Positions 34,854 through 44,182 of a stretch of DNA of 64,000 nucleotides are shown here, in pieces. The stretch is from assembly GCF_003339865.1 (NCBI RefSeq), contig NZ_QPKV01000002.1:186001-250000 (forward strand), in the 5' to 3' direction. The position numbers and the translations under genes were made by a program. The stretch comes from Pedobacter chinensis. GTDB lineage: Bacteria; Bacteroidota; Bacteroidia; Sphingobacteriales; Sphingobacteriaceae. The number at the start of each line of letters is the position of its first letter. Position 1 is the stretch's first letter. The notes under the pieces are model-generated. The model made no database searches. It saw only the letters and a list, made by a program, of their open reading frames with translations, and was not told where the DNA came from.

Positions 34854-35126
34854 TTATTTCAATTTATTTAAGGCTTGTTGAAAGGTCTCCGTTGAGATAG
34901 TACTGATAAACTCATTTTTAATTTTAATTTTACCATCAGATTTAAATAATTGAAGTCTTCCCTTAAATAGAGGTTCCTGATCAAGCTCCAGAAAAGAAAA
35001 TAGCTTTTTGAGCTTTTCTTTGCGGCAAACCCATTCTTCATCATTTTTTGAAACAATTAACCGTATGGTATGAGGCAATTTTTCAAAAGAAAGCTTTAAA
35101 CCATCATCAAGAGAAATATTTATCAT
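34854..35126 (-). CDS. Small hypothetical protein
   Basis: A 90-aa acidic/basic mixed protein starting MINISLDDGLKLSFEKLPHT. It has no signal peptide, transmembrane segment or recognised domain. It has coding character: alternating strands in the first half, and a C-terminal helix ending with ETFQQALNKLK. It is on the same strand as phoH, beginning 45 bp after the phoH stop, so the pair may be co-transcribed. I consider it a real gene of unknown function. Confidence 0.65.
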   Translation of the reverse strand: MINISLDDGLKLSFEKLPHTIRLIVSKNDEEWVCRKEKLKKLFSFLELDQEPLFKGRLQLFKSDGKIKIKNEFISTISTETFQQALNKLK

Positions 35127-35170
35127 AATTTATCTTTATATCTTCCGACTCTGACCCGAGACCTCCGACT

Positions 35171-36130
35171 TTACTGAATATCTCCGTAAGCTTTCAGGAT
35201 GTCTTTAACCAGTTTATGGCGCACAACATCTTCCCCGCTTAAATAAATGATATCAATTCCCTTAATGTCTTCCAAAATTCTTAAACCATTAAACAAGCCC
35301 GACATTTGTTTTTTAGGCAAATCGACCTGCGTAACATCACCTGTAACAATGAATTTAGCCGTTGGCCCCATACGTGTTAAAAACATTTTTAACTGCATAT
35401 CGGTTGCATTTTGGGCTTCATCTAAAATTACAAAGCAATTATCTAAGGTACGACCACGCATAAAAGCCAGTGGAGCAATTTCAATAGTCCGATTTTCGAT
35501 ATAAAATTTTAACTTCTCTGCCGGAATCATATCATCCAAAGCATCGTAAAGCGGACGCAAATACGGATCGATTTTTTCCTTTAAATCGCCAGGCAAGAAA
35601 CCAAGATTCTCTCCTGCCTCAACAGCAGGACGGGTTAAAATGATGCGTTTAATTTCTTTATTTTTTAATGCACGTACTGCCAAAGCTACTGCAGTATAAG
35701 TTTTTCCTGTTCCGGCAGGGCCAATTGCAAAGAGAATATCGTTTTTTGCAATGCTGCTTACCATTTTGCGTTGATTTGCAGTTCTGGCTTTAACCAAAAG
35801 TCCATTTGTACCAAAAACAATTACCTCCCCGCCTCCGCCGGTAGGTTGTTCAATATCTTTCTTTGCTACACCACTAGCTTTTTCACCCAAAATAGATTCA
35901 ACATCATTATTGGTTAGTGAGCTATATTTTTCAAGATGAGCAATGAGTTGATTAAATTTATTTTCGAATGCCTTAAGTTCCTGTTCATCACCGAGAACCT
36001 TAACATCACTTCCTCTCGCTACTAGTTTCAGTTTAGCGAAAGCACCTTTAATCATTTCGTAATTCTCGTTATTCGCCCCCCAAAAGTGAGCAGGATTTAC
36101 GGTATCTAGAGTTAATTTTAATTCGTTCAA
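35171..36130 (-). CDS. PhoH-family ATPase
   Basis: Cytoplasmic 319-aa PhoH-like P-loop ATPase related to SF1 helicases and often linked to RNA metabolism. The Walker A GPAGTGKTYTAVALAV begins near residue 136, and Walker B is CFVILDEAQNATDMQLKMFL. MFLTRMGPTAKFIVTGDVTQ and LPKKQMSGL are family signatures. The N-terminal ~110 residues form the accessory domain. It is divergent from the SAM hydrolase gene. The exact substrate is unknown, and the name recalls an old phosphate-starvation link. Confidence 0.93.
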   Translation of the reverse strand: MNELKLTLDTVNPAHFWGANNENYEMIKGAFAKLKLVARGSDVKVLGDEQELKAFENKFNQLIAHLEKYSSLTNNDVESILGEKASGVAKKDIEQPTGGGGEVIVFGTNGLLVKARTANQRKMVSSIAKNDILFAIGPAGTGKTYTAVALAVRALKNKEIKRIILTRPAVEAGENLGFLPGDLKEKIDPYLRPLYDALDDMIPAEKLKFYIENRTIEIAPLAFMRGRTLDNCFVILDEAQNATDMQLKMFLTRMGPTAKFIVTGDVTQVDLPKKQMSGLFNGLRILEDIKGIDIIYLSGEDVVRHKLVKDILKAYGDIQ

Positions 36131-36233
36131 ACTGTAGTATTTTAAAAAGTTATCGGGGTATATTAATTAAAATTTGAATATTTGTAGGCGCTTATGCCTG
36201 TACACAAGAATAAGCAATAATAATGAATTTTTA

Positions 36234-37013
36234 ATGGGGATAATTACTTTAACAACAGATTTAGGTTCAAAAGATTTTTACCAGAGCGCTCTTAAAGGTA
36301 GTCTGTTGAGTCTTATGCCTAATGTTAATTTAGTTGATATTACCCATGAAGTTCCATCATTCAATATTTCTTATGCGGCATTTGTTTTAAAAAACGCTTA
36401 TCCCTATTTTCCAAAAAACACCGTTCACTTAATTGGTATTGATTCCGTTTATAGTGAAAATACAAAATACATTGCTGTAAAACACCGCGACCATTATTTT
36501 GTTGGCGCAGATAACGGTATTTTTTCTTTACTTTTTGATGATCTTCCCGAAGATGTTGTTGAATTGAATATTATGCAGGATTTAAAATATCTCCACTTTC
36601 CGTTGGTAGATATTTTTGTTAAAGCTGCTACTCATTTGGCAAAGGGCGGCCGTTTAAAGGATATTGGTTTACCTGTAGCAGAGATTGAACAAAAGATGCT
36701 TTTACATCCTGTAATTGAGCGAGATATCATTCGGGGAAGTGTAGTGTATATTGATACTTTCTGCAATGTAATTACCAATATCACAAAAGATCTTTTTACC
36801 AAAATTCAGAAAAACCGTGACTTCACTTTATATTTTAGAAAAAGCGAAACCATCACTCAATTAAGCTGGCACTATAATGAAGTTCAGGAGGGCGAAAAAC
36901 TTTGCTTATTCGGAATTAGTAATCATTTGGAAATTGCGATTAATAAAGGTAAAGCCAGTGGATTATTAGGTCTTCATTTAGGAGATATCGTGAGAGTTGA
37001 GTTTCATCCTTAA
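36234..37013 (+). CDS. SAM hydroxide adenosyltransferase (DUF62 family)
   Basis: Enzyme of the fluorinase-like DUF62 superfamily that hydrolyses S-adenosylmethionine to adenosine and methionine, 259 aa. The N-terminus MGIITLTTDLGSKDFYQSAL, the VDITHEVPSF segment, YFVGADNGIFSLL and ATHLAKGG mark the family. I start at the ATG at 36234; the frame is open to a TTG at 36174, but the family begins directly with the IT-LTTDLG strand. It is divergent from phoH and followed by the tandem-repeat array rather than a gene. Confidence 0.9.
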   Translation: MGIITLTTDLGSKDFYQSALKGSLLSLMPNVNLVDITHEVPSFNISYAAFVLKNAYPYFPKNTVHLIGIDSVYSENTKYIAVKHRDHYFVGADNGIFSLLFDDLPEDVVELNIMQDLKYLHFPLVDIFVKAATHLAKGGRLKDIGLPVAEIEQKMLLHPVIERDIIRGSVVYIDTFCNVITNITKDLFTKIQKNRDFTLYFRKSETITQLSWHYNEVQEGEKLCLFGISNHLEIAINKGKASGLLGLHLGDIVRVEFHP

Positions 37014-37040
37014 GGGAGCTGAATAGTTCATTGGTTTCAC

Positions 37041-37672
37041 TAGTTCATTGGTTTCATTGGACAAAGTGCATAATTAGGAATGAAAGAAACTTACAGCAAC
37101 ACCATAATTTGGTTTTAATCGCAAAGCATTTAGTTACGCTGTTAAACTGATGAACCAATGACAAATGAACGAATGAACAGTTTCAAAACAACTTAATTCA
37201 TTAGTTCATTGGTTTCATTGGACAAAGTGCATAATGAGGATTGAAAGAAACTATGGCAACACCATAATTTATCTTAATCGCAAAGCATTTAGTTATGCTG
37301 TTAAACTAATGAACCAATGGCAAATGAACGAATGAACAGTTTCAAAACAACTTAATTCATTAGTTCATTGGTTTCATTGGACAAAGTGCATAATGAGGAT
37401 TGAAAGAAACTATGGCAACACCATAATTTATCTTAATCGCAAAGCATTTAGTTATGCTGTTAAACTAATGAACCAATGGCAAATGAACGAATGAACAGTT
37501 TCAAAACAACTTAATTCATTAGTTCATTGGTTTCATTGGACAAAGTGCATAATGAGGAATGAAAGAAACTATGGCAACACCATAATTTATCTTAATCGCA
37601 AAGCATTTAGTTACGCTGTTAAACTGATGAACCAATGACAAATGAACGAATGAACAGTTTCAAAACAACTTT
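37041..37672. repeat. Four-copy tandem repeat, 159-161 bp unit
   Basis: Copies begin at 37041, 37202, 37361 and 37520, each opening TAGTTCATTGGTTTCATTGG. Copies 2 and 3 appear identical over 159 bp. Copies 1 and 4 share the variants ACGCTG, CTGATGAACC and CAATGACAA in their second half, as expected if the array grew by internal amplification. Each unit's start and end (CCAATG-CAAATGAACGAATGAA) are imperfect inverse complements, so single units could fold into a large hairpin like a small MITE. The fourth copy ends about 23 bp before the next gene. Confidence 0.95.
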
Positions 37673-37695
37673 CACACTTTTCACGTTTATATCGC

Positions 37696-38217
37696 ATGAA
37701 GAAATATTATTATCTGCTCTCCATTATCCTATTTAATTTTCAGGCTTTTGCTCAACAAGATACAACTGCTTATGCTGCTCAACGGGTTAAGGTAAATTCC
37801 TTACTGGCAGAACGAAGTGCAAAATTTGGCCAATATGATGAAAGCTTAAACCAGCGTACTGGAATATTTGGCTGGCAAACTAAACGTGATATTAAAAATT
37901 CAAATGAAATTCTTCGGCAGGTGGTTTTAACCGATAACAATATTTTTAAAGAATTGAAGATTTTAATGGATTATAAAGACTTGCAAAATCAACAAAAAGT
38001 AGCTGTTGCTGATCATTCTCAGGAGAGAATTGAAAATTACATGCGAACAATTAAAAAGTTGCAGGATCAAAATACTGAACTTAGAGAACAGATTGATAAA
38101 AAAGATAAAAATAAGAGTTTGTCGACCTATATTATTGTTTTTTTAATTTTAGTGATGGGAGGTGGATTTTACTTTTTCAGTAAGAAATTAAAGAATTATG
38201 AAAAAAGAATTATTTAA
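37696..38217 (+). CDS. Secreted/membrane coiled-coil hypothetical protein
   Basis: A 173-aa envelope protein of unknown function. The signal peptide MKKYYYLLSIILFNFQAFAQ is followed by a helical region (residues ~25-120) and a coiled coil ERIENYMRTIKKLQDQNTEL continuing to about residue 137. One C-terminal transmembrane helix (STYIIVFLILVMGGGFYFF) and a short basic tail follow. It is therefore likely anchored in the inner membrane with the coil in the periplasm. Its stop overlaps the start of a 48-aa downstream gene by 20 bp. It begins directly after the 159-bp repeat array, leaving little room for a separate promoter outside the last repeat. Confidence 0.8.
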   Translation: MKKYYYLLSIILFNFQAFAQQDTTAYAAQRVKVNSLLAERSAKFGQYDESLNQRTGIFGWQTKRDIKNSNEILRQVVLTDNNIFKELKILMDYKDLQNQQKVAVADHSQERIENYMRTIKKLQDQNTELREQIDKKDKNKSLSTYIIVFLILVMGGGFYFFSKKLKNYEKRII

Positions 38218-38344
38218 GGTTTTAGTAAAGATTAATAAGATTGTATTGCCAAGTTTATATAAAAAAGACCCTAATAAATTGACAGCATTTCAAAAAGCGA
38301 TATTGGGGTATCGTTATTGGGTACTAACAAATGCTTTGGATTGA
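38198..38344 (+). CDS. Small basic conserved protein, 48 aa
   Basis: Short gene starting MKKELFKVLVKINKIVLPSL and ending YRYWVLTNALD. I recognise this as a small conserved Bacteroidota protein (MKK-FK-LAKINK-LLPS...GYRYWV pattern) often mislabelled SsrA-binding protein because of chance similarity in name assignment; it is far too short for SmpB. It is strongly basic with an amphipathic helix. The ATG overlaps the last 20 bp of the coiled-coil gene, implying translational coupling. A hairpin serving the convergent serA follows. Function unknown. Confidence 0.75.
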   Translation: MKKELFKVLVKINKIVLPSLYKKDPNKLTAFQKAILGYRYWVLTNALD

Positions 38345-38345
38345 A

Positions 38346-38384
38346 AAAGAAAAAGAGTTACTAACTTTAAAAATTAGTAACTCT
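38346..38384 (-). terminator. Rho-independent terminator of serA
   Basis: Perfect 11-bp stem AGAGTTACTAA / TTAGTAACTCT (38354-38364 and 38374-38384). On the minus strand it is followed by TTTTTCTTTTT. It may also stop the converging small gene. Confidence 0.85.
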
Positions 38385-38391
38385 AAAATAA

Positions 38392-39342
38392 TTATTTCTT
38401 AAAATGCTCAATAATCAAAGTCGCTAACTCTGTACCGATACGTTCTTGTGCTTCATTGGTTGATGCACCAATATGAGGTGTTAAAGAAATTTTAGGATGT
38501 GTTAAAATCTCTGCTAAAGGCGTTGGTTCATTTGCAAAAACATCTAAACCAGCAAAAGCAACTTTACCAGAATTTAAGGCTTCAATTAAAGCTGTTTCAT
38601 TAATAGTTCCTCCACGAGAACAATTTACAATACCCACTCCATTTTTCATTTTAGCAAATTCTTCAGTACCTAAAATGGGTTTATCGGCAAATGGAGTATG
38701 CAACGAAATAAAATCACTTCCTGCGATAACCTCATCAAGTGAAACGGTTTTAATTGGAACGTTTACTGATAATCCACCCTGAAATGTTAAAGTTATTTCA
38801 GTTTCAAGAGGAGATAGGTCATAAGCCAAAACATTCATTCCTAAACCTAAAGCTACCTTAGCAGTAGCACGACCGATACGTCCGAAACCAATAATCCCTA
38901 TTGTTTTCCCACTTAATTCGGTCCCCTTTGCATAAGCTTTTTTAAGGTTATTAAACTGCGTTGAGCCTTCAACCGGCATTTTACGATTGGCATCCTGCAA
39001 AAATCTGATGCCGGTAAATAAATGAGAAAACACCAATTCTGCAACGGATAGTGATGAAGCAGCCGGCGTATTTACAACGGCAACGCCCTGGCTCCTGGCA
39101 TATTCTACGTCAATATTATCCATGCCAACACCGCCTCTGCCAATCAATTTAATATTTGGAACGGCATCAATTAATTCTTTTCTAACTTTTGTTGCACTAC
39201 GAACAGTAATGGCATCATAGTTTTTTAAAGCTTCAGCTAACTGATCTTGAGGAATAGTTTCAGTATCAACCTGAAACCCCGCTTTTTCTAATAATTCTTT
39301 TCCGATAGGATCTATTCCATCGTTTGCTAATATCTTAATCAT
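38392..39342 (-). CDS. serA: D-3-phosphoglycerate dehydrogenase
   Basis: NAD-dependent first enzyme of serine synthesis, 316 aa. The Rossmann motif GIIGFGRIGRATAKVALGLG is at about residues 150-170. Catalytic residues are Arg (NCSRGGTINETALI), Glu (DVFANEPTP) and His (TPHIGASTNEAQERI). It is the short type without a C-terminal ACT regulatory domain, so allosteric serine inhibition of the classic kind is not expected. It lies 72 bp downstream of serC on the same strand, forming the serCA pair. Confidence 0.95.
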   Translation of the reverse strand: MIKILANDGIDPIGKELLEKAGFQVDTETIPQDQLAEALKNYDAITVRSATKVRKELIDAVPNIKLIGRGGVGMDNIDVEYARSQGVAVVNTPAASSLSVAELVFSHLFTGIRFLQDANRKMPVEGSTQFNNLKKAYAKGTELSGKTIGIIGFGRIGRATAKVALGLGMNVLAYDLSPLETEITLTFQGGLSVNVPIKTVSLDEVIAGSDFISLHTPFADKPILGTEEFAKMKNGVGIVNCSRGGTINETALIEALNSGKVAFAGLDVFANEPTPLAEILTHPKISLTPHIGASTNEAQERIGTELATLIIEHFKK

Positions 39343-39414
39343 GTTTATTTATGATTTAACTGAGTGAACTGAATGCATCAACTTAAGGTGCAAATCAATC
39401 TGTTAAAATTTAAA

Positions 39415-40488
39415 TTATTTTGCTTTTGCTTGTTTTTCTTCAAACAGTTGCATGGCATCAACAAGTGCATGAACACTTGTAATTGGTAAAGCATTATACA
39501 TCGATGCGCGGAAACCACCTACACTTCTGTGTCCTTTAATGCCCACAATGCCTTGCTCCTCTGCATATTTAAGGAATGGTTTTTCCAATTCAGGATTTTC
39601 CATTACAAAACAAACATTCATTCTCGAACGATCTTCAACTGCACAAGTACCTTTAAACAATGGATTACGGTCAATCTCTCTGTAAAGTGCCTCAGCTTTT
39701 TGTTTGTTCTCACTTTCAATTTGCGCTACCCCACCTTTTGATTTTAACCAGCGAAGATTTAATAATGCAACGTATATTGAGAAAACAGGCGGAGTATTGT
39801 ACATTGAACCATTATCAATATGCGATTGATAATTTAGCATTGATGGGATTTTGCGATCGGTTTTGCCCAGAATCTCATCTTTAACAATAACAACGGTTAA
39901 CCCTGCAGGTCCAATATTTTTTTGAGCGCCAGCATAAATCAAGTCAAACTGAGCAACATCAATTACCCGGCTCATGATATCAGATGACATATCGCAAACA
40001 ACAGGAACATCAGTTTTTGGAACTTCGAAAAGTTCTGTTCCGTAAATGGTGTTGTTAGATGTATAATGGAAATAAGCACTATCGGCAGGAATCTCGAAAT
40101 CTTTTGGAATAAAAGTGTAATTCGAATCTTTTGATGATGCAACAACATTCACATTACCGATAAATTTTGCTTCCTTTAAAGCTTTTGATGCCCAAACACC
40201 AGAATCTAAATAACTTGCAGTTTGTCCATCGCCTAATAAATTCATGGGAACCATTGCAAACTGTAAACTTGCCCCACCTTGTAGAAATAAAACGGAATAA
40301 CCCGATGGCACATTTAGTAACTCTTTTACCAATTTTTCGGCTTCAGCAACAACTGCTTCAAATTCGGTTGTTCTGTGTGAAATTTCTAAAATCGATAATC
40401 CATCGTTAAAATCTAAAACTGCCTGTGCAGCTTGTTTAAACACTTCCTGAGGTAAAATACAAGGGCCTGCGCCAAAATTATGCTTCAT
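39415..40488 (-). CDS. serC: Phosphoserine aminotransferase
   Basis: PLP-dependent second enzyme of serine synthesis (3-phosphohydroxypyruvate to phosphoserine), 357 aa. The start [39 protein letters not shown] and the PLP lysine segment [20 protein letters not shown] are diagnostic. C-terminal [17 protein letters not shown] closes the fold. It is in operon order with serA. The 264-bp upstream gap to the TonB receptor gene shows no gene. Confidence 0.97.
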   Translation of the reverse strand: MKHNFGAGPCILPQEVFKQAAQAVLDFNDGLSILEISHRTTEFEAVVAEAEKLVKELLNVPSGYSVLFLQGGASLQFAMVPMNLLGDGQTASYLDSGVWASKALKEAKFIGNVNVVASSKDSNYTFIPKDFEIPADSAYFHYTSNNTIYGTELFEVPKTDVPVVCDMSSDIMSRVIDVAQFDLIYAGAQKNIGPAGLTVVIVKDEILGKTDRKIPSMLNYQSHIDNGSMYNTPPVFSIYVALLNLRWLKSKGGVAQIESENKQKAEALYREIDRNPLFKGTCAVEDRSRMNVCFVMENPELEKPFLKYAEEQGIVGIKGHRSVGGFRASMYNALPITSVHALVDAMQLFEEKQAKAK

Positions 40489-40752
40489 CTTATTATATAA
40501 TGTTTTATGGGCGTAAATGTAAAATTTTTAAAGCAGTTATGCCTATAAAATCGTATCATAAAAAATTAAATTTTGTTAAAAATTCATTGAATTTTAATCA
40601 TTTTATTGCGGTTTTTGCAATTAAAACGATTAATCTGAAATTGAGGATTTTTTAGTTGTTTTAAAAAAATCTCAATGATTGAATCATGGGCCAAATGCCG
40701 TTCATTTTACCCTGAACCATGCTATATAATCCGCGATTGAAATCGTAGGTTA

Positions 40753-43179
40753 TCAAGGCTTATTCTTCAATTTTACAATCAGCTTTAAATTAAACTGTCT
40801 GCCTGTTAAATAATTCGGAATCGCATATTGTACATTATCAACATCTTTCAGCCAAAGGTAAGAAACCGTATTATTGATATTTAACATATTAAAAACCTCA
40901 AAAAACAGAATTACTGAATTAAAATTTTTATCTAAAAACTTAGGCTTGTGTAGGGCTGCATCATCCAAGAAATCTTTTGAGAAACCGATATCTACACGTT
41001 TATAAGATGGAATATAAAACTTATCCAGATATCTTGGTGTTTGCGAAGGGCCAATTGGTAAGCGAGAGCCATACAATGCATTTAAGTGTACTTTATAAGT
41101 TGGACTATTCAATAATTTATCCTGAAAAAAGATTGAAAAATTTAAACGTTGATCGGTTGGACGTTTTAAATAACCTGGATAAATGATTATCCCGTTTTGT
41201 ATATAACTATCGCCGATAATATCTTCATTGGCACGCATGACCGACATCCGGAAATACGAAACCAGATCTTTAACAAATTCACCACCGATACTGAAATCGG
41301 CACCATAAGCATAACCTCTGGAAATTTCGTTTGCCAAATATTTAATTCTCAGGTTATCTATTTTATAAGGGATTAATCGATCAGAGTATTTGAAATAAGC
41401 TTCAGAAGTAAACTTCAAGCGTGTTCCAAAAGCATCAAAAGCATAATCATAACCTACCGAAGCATTATAGGAACTTTGTGCTTTTTGGTTAATATTTAAT
41501 ATGCCGGAAAAATCACGAATTGTTCTGTATGATGGTGGTTGTTTGTAAACACCAGCTGTAAATCTTAAAATTTTATTATTTGAATTCGGTCTGTAAGCAA
41601 TCAACATCCTGGGGCTAATGAGCAGTTGTTTGCTTAATGAACTGTACGTAGCACGGGCACCCAATTGTAGTTCGGCATAATCAGAAAGTGAATAACTATC
41701 TTGAATATAAGCACTGTAATTGTTAATATCTATATTATTCTCTACATTAATTACATTTTGTAAAACAATGTTTCTTGAGTTATTTGGTAAAATGAAACCT
41801 GCAGAATCGGTATAATTATATTCACTTAACCGGTCATCATATCTATATTTATCAAATTTTAATCCCCAGGAAAAAACATGGCTATCGAAATTTTGGTCTA
41901 CTTTAATTTCAGAGGCAAAAACCTGAGTGTTTAAATTATTGCGAGCGTAGTTATAATAACTTCCAATTCCCCGGTTTTTACTTATTACCCCAAAGTTCTC
42001 TCCTGAAAAAGCATTGTCAATTTCGTCGAAAACATAACTTCCATTTATATCAAAACGCTCTCTTTCTATTGTATTAAAATAGCTGTTGATGAATTTTATC
42101 ACCTGATTTGGTTTGGGAGAATACGTTGCTGTTATTGCGGTTCCCAGAGTTTGGTAATCATCAATCTCTTGTCCTGTATAATCAACATTTAAGCGCAAGG
42201 TTGTACTTAAAGTACCAAATTGGGTTTCTCTATTGGTAGGCACCAATTTAAATTGCCCCAAATTAAAATTCCCTAAAAAACTGATACTGAATTTAGGAGA
42301 CAGGTTATATTGATACATAACTTGTGCATCAGCAAAATTCGGATTATAACTTCCCTTTTCATCCTGTTTAATCAATACGCTTGAGTTATTTTTATATCGC
42401 AGCCCCGCAAGTAAAAAACTTTTCTTAAAATTTCTTTTCGTGGTTAAAGAAGTATTTAAAAGACTGGTACTTAAAATCGTTTGACTGCTGTCTGGTTTAT
42501 CATAGCTTATATCCAACACGGAAGAAAGTTTATCTCCATATTTTGCCTCAAAGCCACCAGCGGAAAACTTTGCCTTTGTTACTAATTCTGCATTGATAAA
42601 ACTCAGTCCCTCCTGTTGTCCATTACGTATTAGTACAGGTCTGTTAATTTCTACATCATTGATGTAAATTAGATTTTCGTCGAAATTACCTCCCCTAACA
42701 CTGTATTGAGCACTCAATTCGTTATTTGTTGAAACACCTGGCAAAGTTTTAAGCATGGTTTCAAAATTTCCCGAAACTAAGGGCATTGAAGCGATATCAG
42801 CTATATTAATGGTTGTGGTGTTACTGAGCTGATTTTGTTTGTTGGTAATGTTAACTTGTTCCAGCTCATTAATATTCGCCGCTAAAGTTACATGTTGCAT
42901 TATCCTTGCCCCCGAACGTTCATTAAATTTTAACGTTTGTGGCTGATAGCCAAGCAGTGAATACTTAATGCTGAAAGTTCGTGATTTTGAATAAATGGTA
43001 TAAACACCAAACTCATCAGTAATGGTAGATTCTAACTGACCTAAAACAATAACGGTAACATGAGATAAGGGTAATTTTTCTTCATTGTAAACTATCCCCG
43101 AAATCCTAACTAAAGGTTGCGCTACAGCAAGGCTGCAACCAATAACTAAAAAGAAAACGATTAGCCGAAATTTGAGCAT
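40753..43179 (-). CDS. TonB-dependent receptor with carboxypeptidase-regulatory-like domain
   Basis: Outer-membrane receptor of 808 aa for energy-dependent import of an unknown ligand. Signal peptide (cleavage after AVAQ), then a beta-sandwich CarboxypepD_reg-like domain (residues ~24-110; ISGIVYNEEKLPLSHVTVIV, TITDEFGVYTIYS). The plug follows (SMPLVSGNFETMLKTLPGVS, SVRGGNFDENLIYINDVEIN), then the 22-strand barrel ending NLKLIVKLKNK. No SusD-like partner is adjacent, which argues against a polysaccharide-utilisation locus. It is a single gene upstream of serC on the same strand. Confidence 0.92.
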   Translation of the reverse strand: MLKFRLIVFFLVIGCSLAVAQPLVRISGIVYNEEKLPLSHVTVIVLGQLESTITDEFGVYTIYSKSRTFSIKYSLLGYQPQTLKFNERSGARIMQHVTLAANINELEQVNITNKQNQLSNTTTINIADIASMPLVSGNFETMLKTLPGVSTNNELSAQYSVRGGNFDENLIYINDVEINRPVLIRNGQQEGLSFINAELVTKAKFSAGGFEAKYGDKLSSVLDISYDKPDSSQTILSTSLLNTSLTTKRNFKKSFLLAGLRYKNNSSVLIKQDEKGSYNPNFADAQVMYQYNLSPKFSISFLGNFNLGQFKLVPTNRETQFGTLSTTLRLNVDYTGQEIDDYQTLGTAITATYSPKPNQVIKFINSYFNTIERERFDINGSYVFDEIDNAFSGENFGVISKNRGIGSYYNYARNNLNTQVFASEIKVDQNFDSHVFSWGLKFDKYRYDDRLSEYNYTDSAGFILPNNSRNIVLQNVINVENNIDINNYSAYIQDSYSLSDYAELQLGARATYSSLSKQLLISPRMLIAYRPNSNNKILRFTAGVYKQPPSYRTIRDFSGILNINQKAQSSYNASVGYDYAFDAFGTRLKFTSEAYFKYSDRLIPYKIDNLRIKYLANEISRGYAYGADFSIGGEFVKDLVSYFRMSVMRANEDIIGDSYIQNGIIIYPGYLKRPTDQRLNFSIFFQDKLLNSPTYKVHLNALYGSRLPIGPSQTPRYLDKFYIPSYKRVDIGFSKDFLDDAALHKPKFLDKNFNSVILFFEVFNMLNINNTVSYLWLKDVDNVQYAIPNYLTGRQFNLKLIVKLKNKP

Positions 43180-43237
43180 TTTTTAGTATCGGGACTGTTA
43201 AGCAATTTTGTCTTGAAACAATATAGCAATAAAGCAG

Positions 43238-43909
43238 TTAAATATTAATTCTGCCTGTTGTCAGGCTTTTCATTTTAGAAATGGTTTCTGCCGGATTACC
43301 GGATGCAAAAATTGCATTTCCAGCCACAAAAGCATTGGCGCCAGCTGATGCTAATGTAGCAATATTTTGTAAGCCCACGCCGCCGTCAACCTCAATAATC
43401 AAGTCTTCATTTACGCCCCGGATCAAGACTTTTAAATCCTGGATTTTCTTATAGGTATTGTGAATAAACTGCTGCCCTCCGAAACCTGGATTAACCGACA
43501 TAATCAGTACCAAATCCAAATCAGCAATTACATCCTGCAATAAATTAACAGGAGTATGTGGGTTTAAAGCAACACCAGCTTTGCAGCCCGATGCTTTAAT
43601 TAATTGGATGGTTCTGTGTAAATGTGTACAAGCTTCGTAATGCACTGTAATTCTATCAGCTCCGCCTTTAGCAAACTCCTGAATGTATTTATCAGGTTCT
43701 ACAATCATCAAATGAACATCTAAAGGTTTTGTGGCACTTCTTTTAACCGCCGCCAATACAGGAAAACCAAAAGAAATATTCGGAACAAAAACACCATCCA
43801 TCACATCAACATGAAACCAATCGGCCTCACTTTGATTAATCATTTCGATATCGCGTTGTAAATTGCCAAAATCGGCAGAAAGTATGGATGGGGCAATGAT
43901 ATATTTCAT
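43238..43909 (-). CDS. rpe: Ribulose-phosphate 3-epimerase
   Basis: Interconverts ribulose-5-phosphate and xylulose-5-phosphate in the pentose phosphate pathway, 223 aa. The TIM-barrel motifs are all present: IAPSILSADFGNLQRDIEMI, WFHVDVMDGVFVPNISFGFP, LDVHLMIVEP, LIMSVNPGFGGQQFI and IEVDGGVGLQNI, with the metal-binding His and Asp residues intact. The gene lies alone between the TonB receptor and a REP-like hairpin element. Confidence 0.96.
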   Translation of the reverse strand: MKYIIAPSILSADFGNLQRDIEMINQSEADWFHVDVMDGVFVPNISFGFPVLAAVKRSATKPLDVHLMIVEPDKYIQEFAKGGADRITVHYEACTHLHRTIQLIKASGCKAGVALNPHTPVNLLQDVIADLDLVLIMSVNPGFGGQQFIHNTYKKIQDLKVLIRGVNEDLIIEVDGGVGLQNIATLASAGANAFVAGNAIFASGNPAETISKMKSLTTGRINI

Positions 43910-43924
43910 TTTTTATTATGTTTT

Positions 43925-44000
43925 CGTTATTGCGGAGTATGAAGCAATCTAAATGCATTAGCAATGAACAAAGGAGATTGCTTCGTGCCTCGCAATAACG
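43925..44000. repeat. REP-like inverted repeat
   Basis: The left arm (43925-43950) begins CGTTATTGCG and ends GAAGCAATCT; the right arm (43975-44000) is its complement at 22 of 26 positions, with a 24-nt loop. The four mismatches are all transitions. The arm resembles the widespread extragenic unit with core TTGCGAGGCACGAAGCAATC. A degraded relative lies at 46958-46992. Confidence 0.8.
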
Positions 44001-44103
44001 ATTTGGTTATATAATATTAGTAACAATGCAAGTTACAAAATCATTTTAAAGATGACCGAAAGATTTTGATCCGAAAGACCGAACTTTATATTGCTCAAAC
44101 ATT

Positions 44104-44141
44104 TAAAACAAAAAACCCTTCCAGTTAAACTGAAAGGGTTT
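44104..44141 (-). terminator. Rho-independent terminator of pnp
   Basis: Stem AAACCCTT-CAGTT / AACTG-AAGGGTTT with one mismatch, followed on the minus strand by a T-rich tract. It is downstream of the pnp stop at 44183. Confidence 0.85.
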
Positions 44142-44182
44142 ACAATATCTCCCGACTCCGGAATTCCGACCTCGGATTTTAA

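Noticed and set aside
37041..37672. CRISPR array
   Set aside because: The repeats are direct, 159-161 bp long and adjoin without unique spacers, and no cas genes are near.
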